Shown: piece after piece, positions 15,293 to 15,678 of the stretch
How the letters are laid out: each line of letters opens with the position of its first letter
How positions within the stretch are numbered: the stretch's first letter is position 1
Assembly (NCBI GenBank): GCA_902782785.1
Contig: CACZOH010000143.1
Coordinates: 1 to 15,678, forward strand
Reading direction: 5' to 3'
Origin: an uncultured Ruminococcus sp.
GTDB lineage: Bacteria > Bacillota > Clostridia > Oscillospirales > CAG-272
Length of the DNA stretch: 15,678 nt
Notes under the pieces: model-generated
Seen by the model: the letters and a program-made list of their open reading frames with translations, nothing else
Databases searched by the model: none
Told to the model about the DNA's origin: nothing
Program-made: the position numbers and the translations under genes

Positions 15293-15678
15293 GCGATACA
15301 ACGTTGAACTCGCGAAAAAATAAATCGTTTACCGACAGTATGTTCCGTCGTTTGTTCTGGCCGACGCTTCTTTCGTCTCTCGGACTTGCGCTCGGAGATA
15401 TTGCCGACGCTTTGTTTATCGGTATCCGCATAGGAAAGACGGGACTTGCAACGATGTCGCTTGTCACGCCTGTTTATATGATATTCAACGTGCTTGACAT
15501 AGGGATAGCCGTCGGCGCTTCCGTGCATTATACGCGTGCGATTGGCAAGGGCAAGGCGAGAGAAGGTATCAAAGTTTTTTCACAGATGCTTACCGTCGCC
15601 TTGATCATCAGCATTTTGATAGCCGTACTCGGTTCGCTTTTAATGCCGTATATACTTAAAGTTCTCGGCGCAGGTGAC
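15289..15678 (+). CDS. MATE-family transporter, N-terminal part, cut by window edge
   Basis: 130 residues are visible and the frame stays open to the window end. The N-terminus fits the MATE (MatE) fold: FWPTLLSSLGLALGDIADALFIG (about 23-45), a helix-forming stretch at 57-80, then AVGASVHYTRAIGKGKAREG, the family's G-x(2)-x-x-x-R-A-x-G-x-G loop, and a third hydrophobic segment at 101-122. MATE proteins usually export drugs or organic cations with Na+ or H+. It overlaps the DUF2156 stop by four bases, so it belongs to the same operon. It may export a co-product or give self-resistance; the substrate is unknown. Confidence 0.88.
   Translation, partial: MSDTTLNSRKNKSFTDSMFRRLFWPTLLSSLGLALGDIADALFIGIRIGKTGLATMSLVTPVYMIFNVLDIGIAVGASVHYTRAIGKGKAREGIKVFSQMLTVALIISILIAVLGSLLMPYILKVLGAGD

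Noticed and set aside
1..15678. CRISPR arrays, tRNA/rRNA genes, insertion sequences or phage attachment sites
   Set aside because: No spaced repeats, cloverleaf-type sequences, transposase-like genes or flanking inverted repeats were recognised on reading either strand.

Overview
The window comes from a low-to-medium GC Gram-positive anaerobe, most likely a gut or rumen Clostridia/Oscillospiraceae-type bacterium. Pointers are strong GGAGG ribosome binding sites, sigma-A-like promoters with 17-base spacers, AT-rich intergenic DNA, an intracellular xylan-sugar operon under an AraC-type regulator, and a NHLM-type peptide export cluster. The taxonomic placement is inference from gene content; no rRNA or marker gene is present.

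Left half (1-8900). The window opens with the 3' end of a plus-strand gene ending in an F5/8 type C (discoidin/CBM32-like) domain. A bidirectional terminator separates it from a convergent five-gene minus-strand operon, in transcription order: xylose isomerase (xylA), xylulokinase (xylB), a GH43 enzyme with a CBM6-like tail, a uroporphyrinogen-decarboxylase-family protein of unknown role, and a GH3 glycosidase. Neither glycosidase has a signal peptide, so they should cut imported xylo-oligosaccharides in the cytoplasm; XylA and XylB then convert xylose to xylulose 5-phosphate. A divergent AraC-family gene shares the AT-rich intergenic region, which carries two candidate promoters toward xylA and one toward araC. 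xylA should start at 7891, not at the upstream in-frame ATG, which lies inside the promoter.

Right half (8900-15678). After an AT-rich hairpin and a strong promoter (TTGACA-17-TATTAT) comes a plus-strand operon: a 79-residue one-helix protein matching the start of NHLM HlyD-type secretion proteins; a C39-peptidase ABC transporter (NHLM ABC1 type); a second ABC transporter with the NHLM ABC2 N-terminal domain; a 102-residue precursor with a Nif11-like double-glycine leader and a cysteine-free, Thr/Lys-rich 46-residue core; a STAS-domain protein; a DUF2156 (lysyl-phosphatidylglycerol-synthase C-terminal-like) acyltransferase-fold protein; and the start of a MATE-family transporter, cut by the window edge.

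The right-hand operon is the part most worth following up. The two ABC proteins should form a heterodimer that cleaves the leader after Gly-Gly and exports the core. No recognised RiPP maturase (LanM, YcaO, radical SAM) lies between the exporter and the window end. The accessory proteins instead suggest partner-switch signalling (STAS), an aminoacyl-transfer-like enzyme (DUF2156) and a second transporter (MATE). The membrane-fusion component appears reduced to its transmembrane anchor plus a short tail.
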